Source: Geobacter sp. UBA6151
Lineage (GTDB): Bacteria > Desulfobacterota > Desulfuromonadia > Geobacterales > Pseudopelobacteraceae
Assembly: GCA_002423105.1 (NCBI GenBank)
Contig: DIUT01000043.1
Span: 64,252 to 128,251, forward strand
DNA: 64,000 nt
Direction: 5' to 3'
Within the stretch, counting starts at the first letter, position 1. Each line of letters begins with the position of its first letter. The translations under genes and the position numbers were made by a program. Below the pieces are notes generated by a model. It was not told the origin of the DNA. It made no database searches and saw only the letters and a list, made by a program, of their open reading frames with translations. Positions 43,499 to 51,173 of this stretch are shown in pieces.

Positions 43499-44893
43499 AT
43501 GAAGAAAATATTCTTGATTTCGATTTTGGTCAGTGTCTCTCTGATGCTGTTATCTTGTGGCGGCAGCAGCGATCCGGCTCTGTACACCATCACCGGCAAG
43601 GTTAGTAATCCAGATACCGGCGTCTTGGTCGGCGTGACCATGGAACTGGCTGGCGACCAGACCCGGACTGCCAGCACGGATGCCAATGGCAACTACAGCT
43701 TTAGCGTCCCCAATGGCGAGTACCGGGTAACGCCAACGCTGGGCAGTACCGCCTTCGAACCACTGGACAACGTGCTGGAGGTCAAAGATGCGCCAGTGAG
43801 CGGCATCGATTTTCTGGTGGTGGCACCCGTGACATCGCCGCAGGTGGCCAACACTTGGCGGGAGACCGGCTCCATGACCTACAAGCGAGGAATGCAAGCG
43901 GCAACCCTGCTCGCCGATGGCCGGGTGCTTGTTGTGGGAGGGCTCGGCAACAATGGTGGCACGCGTGCCAGCACCGAACTCTATGATCCGGCTAAAGGGA
44001 AATGGACGACGACGGGTTATATGAGCTACAAGCGTCAGGATCACACCGCAACCCGGCTGAACGGCGGAATGGTGCTCGTGTCGGGCGGATTGTCTGAAAA
44101 TAGTGTTGTTCGCGCCAGCGCAGAACTCTATGATCCCGCGACCGGCAAATGGACGCTGACAGTCCCTTTGAACTTTGCGCGCAGTTTCCATACGTCAACC
44201 CTGCTGGCTGACGGCAAGGTACTCGTGACGGGCGGGGAGAATGGCTGGACTGCTACGTTTCTCGCACTCGCCAGCGCAGAGCTCTATGACCCGGCTACCG
44301 GCAAATGGACGGTCACCGGTTCTCTGAACTACAAGCGGCGGTATCACACGGCCACCCTGTTGGCCGACGGCAGGATTTTGGTTGCGGGCGGAAATGATAC
44401 CTCCAATACACTTGCCAGCGCTGAGATTTACGACCCGACCACTGGGCAATGGAGCGCCACAGGCGCGATGACCGACGAGCGCCAATCGCATACGGCGACC
44501 TTGCTGGCCGATGGCAGGGTACTCGTTGTGGGCGGCTGGGATGCGAATTTTCTTGAAGTGACTGGCAGCGCAGAGATTTATGACCCCGGCACCGGACTCT
44601 GGACGACGACAAACCCTTTAACCTACGCGCGCTCAGACCATAGCGCGACCCTGCTTGGCAACCACAAGCTACTTGTTACTGGCGGAGTGGGTTATGCCCT
44701 TCGAGCCAGTTCGGAGCTCTACGACCCAGTCACTGGAACATGGAGCACCGTTGGCGATTTGAAATACAAACGTACTCGCCATACTGCGACCTTGCTCAAC
44801 GATGGGACGGTGCTTGCCGCGGGGGGGACGCTAGTTGTTACTGATGCCGGGCCCGTGCGTGCCAGCGCAGAGTTGTTTTATCCGGGAAATTGA
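43499..44893 (+). CDS. Kelch-repeat lipoprotein with carboxypeptidase-regulatory-like domain, copy 1
   Basis: Protein of 464 residues with a lipobox (LMLLSC). Residues 28-105 resemble a carboxypeptidase regulatory-like/SdrD-B beta domain (YTITGKVSNPDTGVLVGVT, NGEYRVTP). The rest is about seven Kelch-type repeats of roughly 50 residues, each with HTATLLADGRVLVVGG and ASAELYDPATGKWT, forming a beta-propeller. The role is unknown: surface binding or an interaction platform is likely. A longer relative is at 51174-53189. Confidence 0.85.
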   Translation: MKKIFLISILVSVSLMLLSCGGSSDPALYTITGKVSNPDTGVLVGVTMELAGDQTRTASTDANGNYSFSVPNGEYRVTPTLGSTAFEPLDNVLEVKDAPVSGIDFLVVAPVTSPQVANTWRETGSMTYKRGMQAATLLADGRVLVVGGLGNNGGTRASTELYDPAKGKWTTTGYMSYKRQDHTATRLNGGMVLVSGGLSENSVVRASAELYDPATGKWTLTVPLNFARSFHTSTLLADGKVLVTGGENGWTATFLALASAELYDPATGKWTVTGSLNYKRRYHTATLLADGRILVAGGNDTSNTLASAEIYDPTTGQWSATGAMTDERQSHTATLLADGRVLVVGGWDANFLEVTGSAEIYDPGTGLWTTTNPLTYARSDHSATLLGNHKLLVTGGVGYALRASSELYDPVTGTWSTVGDLKYKRTRHTATLLNDGTVLAAGGTLVVTDAGPVRASAELFYPGN

Positions 44894-44908
44894 TGGCTGA
44901 TCGGCGGC

Positions 44909-45022
44909 GACCTTGATTCACTACATAAGGTTGTCCGTAAGTTGCAAAGCACTGGCGCTGTTCTTCGTTTTGCTTATGAAGCAGGCCCCGGCGGGTACGA
45001 CATTTACCGCTCTCTGACAAAG
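44909..45022 (+). pseudogene. IS110-family transposase remnant
   Basis: Translated in frame, this piece reads DSLHKVVRKL, then FAYEAGPGGYDIYRSLTK. The YEAGPxGYxxYRxL segment with its catalytic Glu is the hallmark of the IS110 N-terminal DEDD domain. About 36 codons remain, after which sequence of the histidine-phosphatase gene begins. It is dead, but it marks a mobile-element junction in this duplicated region. Confidence 0.72.
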
Positions 45023-45023
45023 C

Positions 45024-45262
45024 GATCAAACCGTAGCTCAAAACACCAGCAACTTTTTCTTTACCGGCGGCAGATTTTCCAACCAAACCGTGCTGGTGGC
45101 GTGGGAATCCGGGCATATCAGGCCGTTCATCAATGCCCTGATCAAAAGCTATGGCAGCAACCTGCCTCTTCTGGATACGACAGGTCCCCCAACTGGCGGC
45201 TGGCCATCTGCAGACTACGAGGATTGATTCTGCGAGTCTGCCGACAACGGCACCGCTATTTT
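45024..45262 (+). pseudogene. 3'-end remnant of the histidine-phosphatase gene
   Basis: From GCGATCAAACCGTAGC on, the sequence is nearly identical to 42961-43268 of the histidine-phosphatase gene, with an internal deletion of about 60 bp (after GACTACGA) and no start. It lies directly before metallophosphoesterase copy 2. Confidence 0.88.
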
Positions 45263-45283
45263 AAGTATAGAAAAGGAGATGAT

Positions 45284-47146
45284 ATGACTGACAACGATTC
45301 AAAAATAGTTGGCGAAGTATCACGGCGGGATTTTATCAAATATACTGCCGGAACAGCAGCCTGCATATCACTGGGAAGTTTCAGCTATGGCTGTGGCAGC
45401 AACAGCAGCACACCTCAGGTTGCAGGTTATCCGATTGCTGCGGATATCAAGACAACTGCCGAGAGTACGGTCAGATTCAACAACATAACTCCGGCAAAAA
45501 TTGTTGCTACGGATTTACAGAATGTTTCAGATTACGACAAGTACGGCTATGGCGTCTGGACCAAGGGGCCTGGCCTCGATAACGAGAAACGCAACGATCT
45601 TATGGGTGTCGGATATGCGTATCCGTCATCCACCAAGTCAAAACAACTGCTGAGATTTTTCGCCATCACGGACATACATATCACTGATAAGGAATCCCCT
45701 TCCCAGGCGATTTATATGGAGCCACTCCTGGGTTGGGAGACGTCGACCTATTCTCCGACAATGCTGTATTCAACTCAGGTGCTGGATGCCGCCATCCAGA
45801 CCGTAAACGGACTGCACAAGCAGGACCGGATCGATTTCGGCATATCGCTGGGGGATACCTGCAACAGCACCCAGTACAACGAACTCAGGTGGTATATCGA
45901 TGTCATTGACGGCAAGGTTATTACCCCCAGCTCCGGTGCCCATGTGGGAGCCGACAGCATCGATTATCAAAAACCATTTAAAGCGGCAGGGCTCAATCCC
46001 GAGATCCTCTGGTATCAGACTATTGGCAACCACGATCACTTCTGGCTTGGCTCTATCCCGCTGGATACCGGTGACCTTGGCGATCTGCGCGGCAGTTATA
46101 CCAGCAGTGAAGTAATTGCCCTGGGAAACACGCTCTATAACTCTGATAAAATTTACGACACAACTCCTCCGCTCTACTATATGGGGGTTATTGATGGCTC
46201 CACCTCTACTGGCGCTATTGTAAAAGCTGGCAAAGTAGGAGATCCCGGCTTTACCTCGCCGCCCACGGTTGTACCTGACCATGACCGCCGCTCGTTGACC
46301 AGGTCTGAATGGGTGGGTGAGTTTTTCAAGACATCCACCAGCCCGACCGGCCATGGTTTCAATCTTGTTCCCCCTGGCCGTGAAAAAGGGTTTGCCTGCT
46401 ACAGCTTTACTCCCAAGCCTTATTTTAAAGTCATTGTGCTGGACAACACCCAGCGTGAAGATGATGACTCCACCAAAATCCATGGTCACGGTTTTCTTGA
46501 CCAGCCCCGCTGGAAATGGCTGAAAGCCGAACTTGCAGCCGGTGATGCCGCCGGTCAACTGATGATCATAGCCTGCCATATACCGATAGGCGTCCAGCCA
46601 AAGGATACGTTCATGGAGTGGTTTGATAATTCCGACAACCCATCCAGCATTCAAAATGCGGTGGACCTGTCGGGGTTGCTTGCCGAACTGCACAGTCATC
46701 CCAATCTGCTGATGTGGATAGCCGGTCATCGCCATGTCAATGTTGTCAAGGCGTTTGCAAGCGATGATGCCACCAAACCGGAACGGGGTTTCTGGCAGGT
46801 TGAAACCTCATCGTTCCGTGATTTCCCGCAGCAGTTGCGCACCTTTGATATCAAGCTGAACAGTGACTATTCCGTTTCAATCGTAACCACCAACGTTGAT
46901 CCGGCAGTCAAAGAGGGAACACCTGCGGCAAAAGCGCGCAAGTATGCCGTTGCGGCGATGCAGATAGTCAATTCTCCCAATATATACCAGGTTGATGCGC
47001 CACTTATTAATCCAGCGAATCAATTGGCAAATGGCACAGACCCGAGTATTCGCCCGATGCCGACCGGTTCGTATAATGCCGAGCTGTTTGTGCAGTTGAG
47101 CCCTGAAATGAAAGCGAAGATGCAGGGGCTGTTCCCGGTGCTGTAA
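45284..47146 (+). CDS. Tat-exported metallophosphoesterase (TIGR03768-type), copy 2
   Basis: Protein of 620 residues starting at ATG 45284 with AAAGGAGATGAT upstream. The frame is open further 5' only because it crosses the remnants before it. Tat signal SRRDFIKYTAGTAACISLG. The metal motifs AITDIHITD, SLGDTCN, TIGNHDHF, IACHIPI and AGHRHVN are all intact. It is about 80 residues shorter than copy 1 mainly because of the N-terminal and C-terminal insertions in the latter. The two proteins diverge in the middle but share the export signal nearly exactly. Substrate unknown. Confidence 0.88.
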   Translation: MTDNDSKIVGEVSRRDFIKYTAGTAACISLGSFSYGCGSNSSTPQVAGYPIAADIKTTAESTVRFNNITPAKIVATDLQNVSDYDKYGYGVWTKGPGLDNEKRNDLMGVGYAYPSSTKSKQLLRFFAITDIHITDKESPSQAIYMEPLLGWETSTYSPTMLYSTQVLDAAIQTVNGLHKQDRIDFGISLGDTCNSTQYNELRWYIDVIDGKVITPSSGAHVGADSIDYQKPFKAAGLNPEILWYQTIGNHDHFWLGSIPLDTGDLGDLRGSYTSSEVIALGNTLYNSDKIYDTTPPLYYMGVIDGSTSTGAIVKAGKVGDPGFTSPPTVVPDHDRRSLTRSEWVGEFFKTSTSPTGHGFNLVPPGREKGFACYSFTPKPYFKVIVLDNTQREDDDSTKIHGHGFLDQPRWKWLKAELAAGDAAGQLMIIACHIPIGVQPKDTFMEWFDNSDNPSSIQNAVDLSGLLAELHSHPNLLMWIAGHRHVNVVKAFASDDATKPERGFWQVETSSFRDFPQQLRTFDIKLNSDYSVSIVTTNVDPAVKEGTPAAKARKYAVAAMQIVNSPNIYQVDAPLINPANQLANGTDPSIRPMPTGSYNAELFVQLSPEMKAKMQGLFPVL

Positions 47147-47158
47147 AGGAGAATAGAT

Positions 47159-47608
47159 ATGAATGCTGTGATTAACTCCTTGAAACTGACGCTATTGGTT
47201 GTGGTAACCGGACTGTTCCTTTGCAATGCTGCGTTTGCCGATGAAAACGATTTCAGGTGCCTCAAATCCATTGGCCTCAAGAATCCGGTACGACTTCAGT
47301 TTACCTTCCGGGCTGATAAGGATGACCTGGGGTACGTCACCTACCAGCGGGGCAGCGGTCGCATTCAGGTAAAGAAAATCAGCGAAAAGGAGCTGCGACG
47401 GGTGCCTGGCGGCAGGCCAAGCGAGTTTGAAATGACCTGGGAGGAGGTCACCCCGGAAGGCCCTGGCGGTCGTTATGTCATGGTCAGCCAGGGAGCACGG
47501 TTGTACGATTTTAAATACAGAGGGAGGAAAGACGGCAAGGTGCTGAAGTTTGAAGAAGATGTTGAGGTGTTCACCGAGAAGGGTTGTAACTGGGCCAGGC
47601 AAAATTAA
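47159..47608 (+). CDS. Small exported protein, unknown function
   Basis: Protein of 149 residues with a signal peptide (ending NAAFA). The mature part has two Cys (DFRCLKSIG and EKGCNWARQN) that could form a disulfide, and is rich in Lys, Arg and Glu with beta-strand-like stretches (PVRLQFTFRADKDDLGYVTY). I do not recognise the family. It follows metallophosphoesterase copy 2 by 12 bp and precedes the PAP2 phosphatase by 10 bp, so it is part of the same operon. Confidence 0.65.
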   Translation: MNAVINSLKLTLLVVVTGLFLCNAAFADENDFRCLKSIGLKNPVRLQFTFRADKDDLGYVTYQRGSGRIQVKKISEKELRRVPGGRPSEFEMTWEEVTPEGPGGRYVMVSQGARLYDFKYRGRKDGKVLKFEEDVEVFTEKGCNWARQN

Positions 47609-47618
47609 GGGAGATGAT

Positions 47619-48476
47619 ATGAGGGTGAACGCTACGAACAGAAGTGGATTGGGCAGAATCTTTCCGATCCTGATAATCATGGCAATCATAGCAGGTTGTG
47701 CTGGCCTCGATCAGCCGAGCAAACCTGCTTTGGTGCCTGAGTTTGTGCCGGGCTTACTCCAGGGCTATCTGCCCCTTGAATCGCACCCGAACAGCCTTGC
47801 CTTGCTTCCACCACCGCCTGCCATGGGTTCAGCGGCCAGGGCTCAAGATGAAGAGATCAGCAAGAGAAGTTTTGTACTGCGCGATACACAACGCTGGTTA
47901 CTCGCAACGGCTGACGCCGATCTGTCATTCCCCCATGCGGCCGGCACATTTTCCTGCGCATTGAACGCCCCCATCACCGAAGCGGATACGCCGCATTTGT
48001 ATATGCTGCTGCGGCGAACCCTGACAGATGTCGGGCATTCCACCTACGCCGCAAAGAACCACTACCAGCGCACGCGCCCATTTTTGTGGAATAATGAACC
48101 TATCTGCACGCCACATGACAGAGCGTTTCTGGTTAAGGACGGTTCTTATCCGTCCGGACATACGGCAATCGGCTGGGGTTGGGCGCTCATCCTTTCCGAG
48201 ATTTCTCCTGCCGAGACCAAGGCCATCCTGGCGCGCGGTCTGGCTTTTGGAGAGAGTCGCAATGTCTGTAACGCCCATTGGCACAGCGACGTTGTTCAGG
48301 GCCGCGTCATAGCTGCCGGTGCTGTAGCCCGGCTGCACGCTGATCCTGCGTTTCTGGCTGATCTCAGGTCCGCCACGGCCGAGCTTGCCGCCGTCCGTAA
48401 AAGGGACCTTAAACCCATACGCGATTGCAATGCGGAAGCCGCGGCGCTGGCCATAAAACCGTCACTGGCCCAATGA
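47619..48476 (+). CDS. Class A acid phosphatase (PAP2 superfamily) lipoprotein
   Basis: Protein of 285 residues from ATG 47619 behind GGGAGATGAT. Export signal with lipobox MAIIAGC. The PAP2 motif is complete: KNHYQRTRPF (KxxxxxxRP), GSYPSGHTAIG (PSGH) and GESRNVCNAHWHSDVV (SRxxxxxHxxxD). It is like PhoN-type nonspecific acid phosphatases, which release phosphate from organic monoesters in the periplasm. It is the last gene of the operon from metallophosphoesterase copy 2. Confidence 0.9.
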   Translation: MRVNATNRSGLGRIFPILIIMAIIAGCAGLDQPSKPALVPEFVPGLLQGYLPLESHPNSLALLPPPPAMGSAARAQDEEISKRSFVLRDTQRWLLATADADLSFPHAAGTFSCALNAPITEADTPHLYMLLRRTLTDVGHSTYAAKNHYQRTRPFLWNNEPICTPHDRAFLVKDGSYPSGHTAIGWGWALILSEISPAETKAILARGLAFGESRNVCNAHWHSDVVQGRVIAAGAVARLHADPAFLADLRSATAELAAVRKRDLKPIRDCNAEAAALAIKPSLAQ

Positions 48477-48498
48477 GCAGCAGTGTACAGGATAAACT

Positions 48499-48591
48499 GC
48501 CAACGGAGTTGGCGGTAGCGGGTATAAGTTGGTAGTATGTGGTTATATAATCTGCTGAATTTATTGAAATAATGCTTGGCATATATGCTGC
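48499..48591 (+). promoter_or_regulatory. Dyad plus sigma-54 promoter cassette, copy A
   Basis: Dyad GCCAAC-GGA-GTTGGC (48499-48513), a half site AAGTTGG (48526-48532), and a -24/-12 promoter TGGCATATATGCTGC with GG at 48578-48579 and GC at 48590-48591. The dyad-to-GG distance is 79 bp. The same layout recurs at 54709 and 59485. Confidence 0.72.
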
Positions 48592-48628
48592 AAATTGTAT
48601 GGGTAAGTTAATACATGGGGGTGCTCAA

Positions 48629-49018
48629 ATGATAAAGCTTGTACTGGTTATGACAATGGCAATTTCTCTGATGACAATGGTGTCGTTCTCGTATGCTTCC
48701 TGGAAAGTTGAGATTGATAACAGTTCTTGCAGGCAAGACGTAGTGGTAGAAGTGACGGGTGACCACCTTTTCTGGAAGCAGGTTGATTGCACGCTAACAG
48801 TTCCTGCGGGGAAGGTCAAAACCTGTACTATGCCTGGTGGTATCTGCCCTAGATCCGTAAAGGTTATGGGGTCGGGCACCAACAAAACTTTGGGCAAAGG
48901 GTTTTTTGACGAAAATCATGTAACCGTCTGTAGGGATGAAATTGTTAGATTGCACCACACGACACCTTTAGATGGCCTTTTAGATGGCTGTAGGATGATA
49001 GATCCGATTTTTCCTTAA
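48629..49018 (+). CDS. Small exported Cys-rich protein, unknown function
   Basis: Protein of 129 residues from ATG 48629. Signal peptide ends SYASW. The mature region has six Cys (SSCRQD, VDCTL, KTCTMPGGICP, VCRDE, DGCRM), so several disulfides are likely. It has no family that I recognise. It is driven by a regulatory cassette shared with the DUF1566 genes, yet the protein itself is unrelated to them. Confidence 0.65.
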   Translation: MIKLVLVMTMAISLMTMVSFSYASWKVEIDNSSCRQDVVVEVTGDHLFWKQVDCTLTVPAGKVKTCTMPGGICPRSVKVMGSGTNKTLGKGFFDENHVTVCRDEIVRLHHTTPLDGLLDGCRMIDPIFP

Positions 49019-49036
49019 TAGATTGTGGGTCGGGGC

Positions 49037-50043
49037 GGGTCAGGCCTTGAAGATTTGAAGATTGGCGGTAACATTTTGTCATGCCACGAAAACCACGTAT
49101 TCATGAACCAGGAGCGGTCTACCACGTAATCCTCCGTGGTAACGCCCGGCAGGTGATCTTTACTGATGATCGGGACCGCATTCGTTTCTACGACATCCTT
49201 CAGAAATCGTGTGAGCGATTCCGACATCGCATTCTTGCCTTCTGCTTGATGAGCAACCACGTCCACCTCGCAGTCCAGGTTGGCGACATCCCACTGTCAC
49301 GGGTCATGCAGAACATATCGCTGCGATATACCCAGTGGTTCAACTGGCGACACAAGAAATGCGGGCACGTCTTCCAAGGAAGATACAAGGCAGTTATGGT
49401 CGATGCAGATTCGTACCTTCTGGAGTTGACAGCATACATACATTTGAATCCCGTTCGTGCGGGAATTGTCGAGCAACCTGAGCAGCATCGCTGGAGCAGT
49501 CACAGGCCATATCTGGGGAAAGAGAAGATCGAATGGCTGGAGCCGGCACCTGTTCTATCTCAATTTTCCGCAAAAACCGGCAAGTCTTGCTCAATGTTTG
49601 CTACGTTCGTCGCTGAGAGGACTACCGAGGGACGCAGGGGAGAATTTCACGGCGAGAAGACCCTGGATAATCGTCTCTTCGGAACTGATCAATTCATTGA
49701 GGAGATTCTCATTCAGGCACAATCGCCTTCGGAGCACAAGCCGAACGTAGCAACAGTCTTGGATGCGGTGACAAGACTGTACCGTCTGAGCACCGCGCAA
49801 CTGGCAGCTCCGGGACAGGAGCGAACGGCGTCAGAGGCACGTGGCCTTGCCGCATGGGCGACACGGGAGCTAAGCAGTGGAACGCTTGCTGAACTGGCTT
49901 CGACGCTTAAACGAAATGCGTCCACTCTGACTTGTGCAGTAACACGGCTGGAGAACAGGCTAGAAAGGGATTCGGATTTGGCCGAAAAGGTCGAGAAACT
50001 GAAGCGGGATTTGCACGAAGTTCAAATCTTCAAGGCCTGACCC
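49037..50043 (+). mobile_element. REP-associated transposase unit with 23-bp terminal inverted repeats
   Basis: The left end (49037-49059, starting GGGTCAGGCCTTG) is a perfect inverted copy of the right end (50021-50043, ending CAAGGCCTGACCC). They bracket a Y1-type transposase gene. The right repeat covers its last six codons and stop. The unit lies directly upstream of a DUF3089 gene. Confidence 0.85.
49081..50040 (+). CDS. REP-associated tyrosine transposase (RAYT, IS200-like Y1)
   Basis: Protein of 319 residues. The HUH motif is in FCLMSNHVHLAVQ, and the family segment LELTAYIHLNPVRAGIV carries the region of the catalytic Tyr. It begins MPRKPRIHEPGAVYHVILRGN, typical for RAYTs. A C-terminal DnaA-like helical region (TRLYRLSTAQL, LAAWATRELS) is common in this subgroup. 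RAYTs nick single-stranded DNA at REP-type hairpins. The gene looks intact. Confidence 0.9.
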   Translation: MPRKPRIHEPGAVYHVILRGNARQVIFTDDRDRIRFYDILQKSCERFRHRILAFCLMSNHVHLAVQVGDIPLSRVMQNISLRYTQWFNWRHKKCGHVFQGRYKAVMVDADSYLLELTAYIHLNPVRAGIVEQPEQHRWSSHRPYLGKEKIEWLEPAPVLSQFSAKTGKSCSMFATFVAERTTEGRRGEFHGEKTLDNRLFGTDQFIEEILIQAQSPSEHKPNVATVLDAVTRLYRLSTAQLAAPGQERTASEARGLAAWATRELSSGTLAELASTLKRNASTLTCAVTRLENRLERDSDLAEKVEKLKRDLHEVQIFKA

Positions 50044-50081
50044 AAATAACTCTTAACGATTTCAATCAAAAGGAGATGTTC

Positions 50082-51161
50082 ATGAAAACCACAGGTATCG
50101 GCTTTATGCTCACACTGCTTGCCTGCTGTCTGCTTGTTGCCGGGTGCGGAAGCAGCAGCAACACGTCCACGTCCACGGCCATTGATTATGCAAAGACCGC
50201 CAACTGGCTGTCCGTGCCCTCACAGCTTGATCCCTTTAAAAATGTCGATGTATTCTACGTCTATCCGACCACGTACTTTGCCGGCACTGGAGATCCGGTT
50301 ATCGGCCAGATAGACAACGCCAACATGGTGGCCGGTGCAAAATCATGGTTTCAGAGACAGGCCACCGCCTTTGCCACGGTCGGCAATATCTACGCCCCCT
50401 ACTATCGGCAGGCAGATGCCTTCTACACGCTGGCTTTGCCGACTGCAGACGCAGTTTATGACTTTATCGGCGGGACAACAGCCACGGATGTCACCGCAGC
50501 GTTCGATTATTACATCAAAAATTACAACAACAACCGGCCGTTCATCCTTGTGGGTCATTCCCAGGGTTCAACCGTAGTCGCGCTTCTGCTGCAAAACTAC
50601 ATGAAAGCCAATCCAAGCGTCTATCAGAGGATGATTGCCGCCTACGCCATCGGCTGGTCCTTCACCCAGGACTACTTCGACCGCAACCCCCATCTGAAAT
50701 TCGCCCAGGGTCCGGATGACACCGGTGTTGTTATCTCATACAACACCCAAAGCCCCTCCTTTACCGGCAGAAACCCCGTGGTCTTCCCCGGTGCCATGGC
50801 GATCAACCCCATCTCCTGGACCAGAACGACCACCCCGGCACCAGCCTCAGCCAATGTCGGCTCGCTGCGCCTGTTCGATGCAACGGCAACGGCCCCGTTT
50901 TTCCAGGGCGATGTCATGATCCCCGTGCAGACAGTAGCCGGTTATGCAGATGCGCAAATCGCCGCAATCAATCCGCTCACCAGCGCACTTGACCCCAATT
51001 CCGCAACAAATGTGCTCCTGTGTTCCTCTGTGGACCCGGCAACGATCAAACGACCGAGCCCTGTCGGGCCCGGCTTTTACCACACCTATGACTACGCATT
51101 CTATTACAGCAACCTTGCCGCCAACGCTGCCAACCGCGTTGCCAGGTTTCTCAACCCCTAA
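50082..51161 (+). CDS. DUF3089 alpha/beta-hydrolase-like lipoprotein, copy 1
   Basis: Protein of 359 residues from ATG 50082 with AAAGGAG upstream. Lipobox LLVAGC. Contains the nucleophile elbow FILVGHSQGSTVVALL (GxSxG) and, near the end, the HTYDYAFYYSNLA motif with the probable catalytic His, both typical of DUF3089 proteins in the alpha/beta hydrolase fold. Substrate unknown. It is 12 bp before Kelch gene 2 and so probably co-transcribed. The transposase unit ends 38 bp upstream and may have separated it from its original promoter. Confidence 0.82.
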   Translation: MKTTGIGFMLTLLACCLLVAGCGSSSNTSTSTAIDYAKTANWLSVPSQLDPFKNVDVFYVYPTTYFAGTGDPVIGQIDNANMVAGAKSWFQRQATAFATVGNIYAPYYRQADAFYTLALPTADAVYDFIGGTTATDVTAAFDYYIKNYNNNRPFILVGHSQGSTVVALLLQNYMKANPSVYQRMIAAYAIGWSFTQDYFDRNPHLKFAQGPDDTGVVISYNTQSPSFTGRNPVVFPGAMAINPISWTRTTTPAPASANVGSLRLFDATATAPFFQGDVMIPVQTVAGYADAQIAAINPLTSALDPNSATNVLLCSSVDPATIKRPSPVGPGFYHTYDYAFYYSNLAANAANRVARFLNP

Positions 51162-51173
51162 AGGAGAACTACC

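Noticed and set aside
44942..45283. N-terminal extension of metallophosphoesterase copy 2
   Set aside because: The extension translates IS110 and histidine-phosphatase debris in the wrong frame; the Tat signal starts at 45284 after a good ribosome-binding site.
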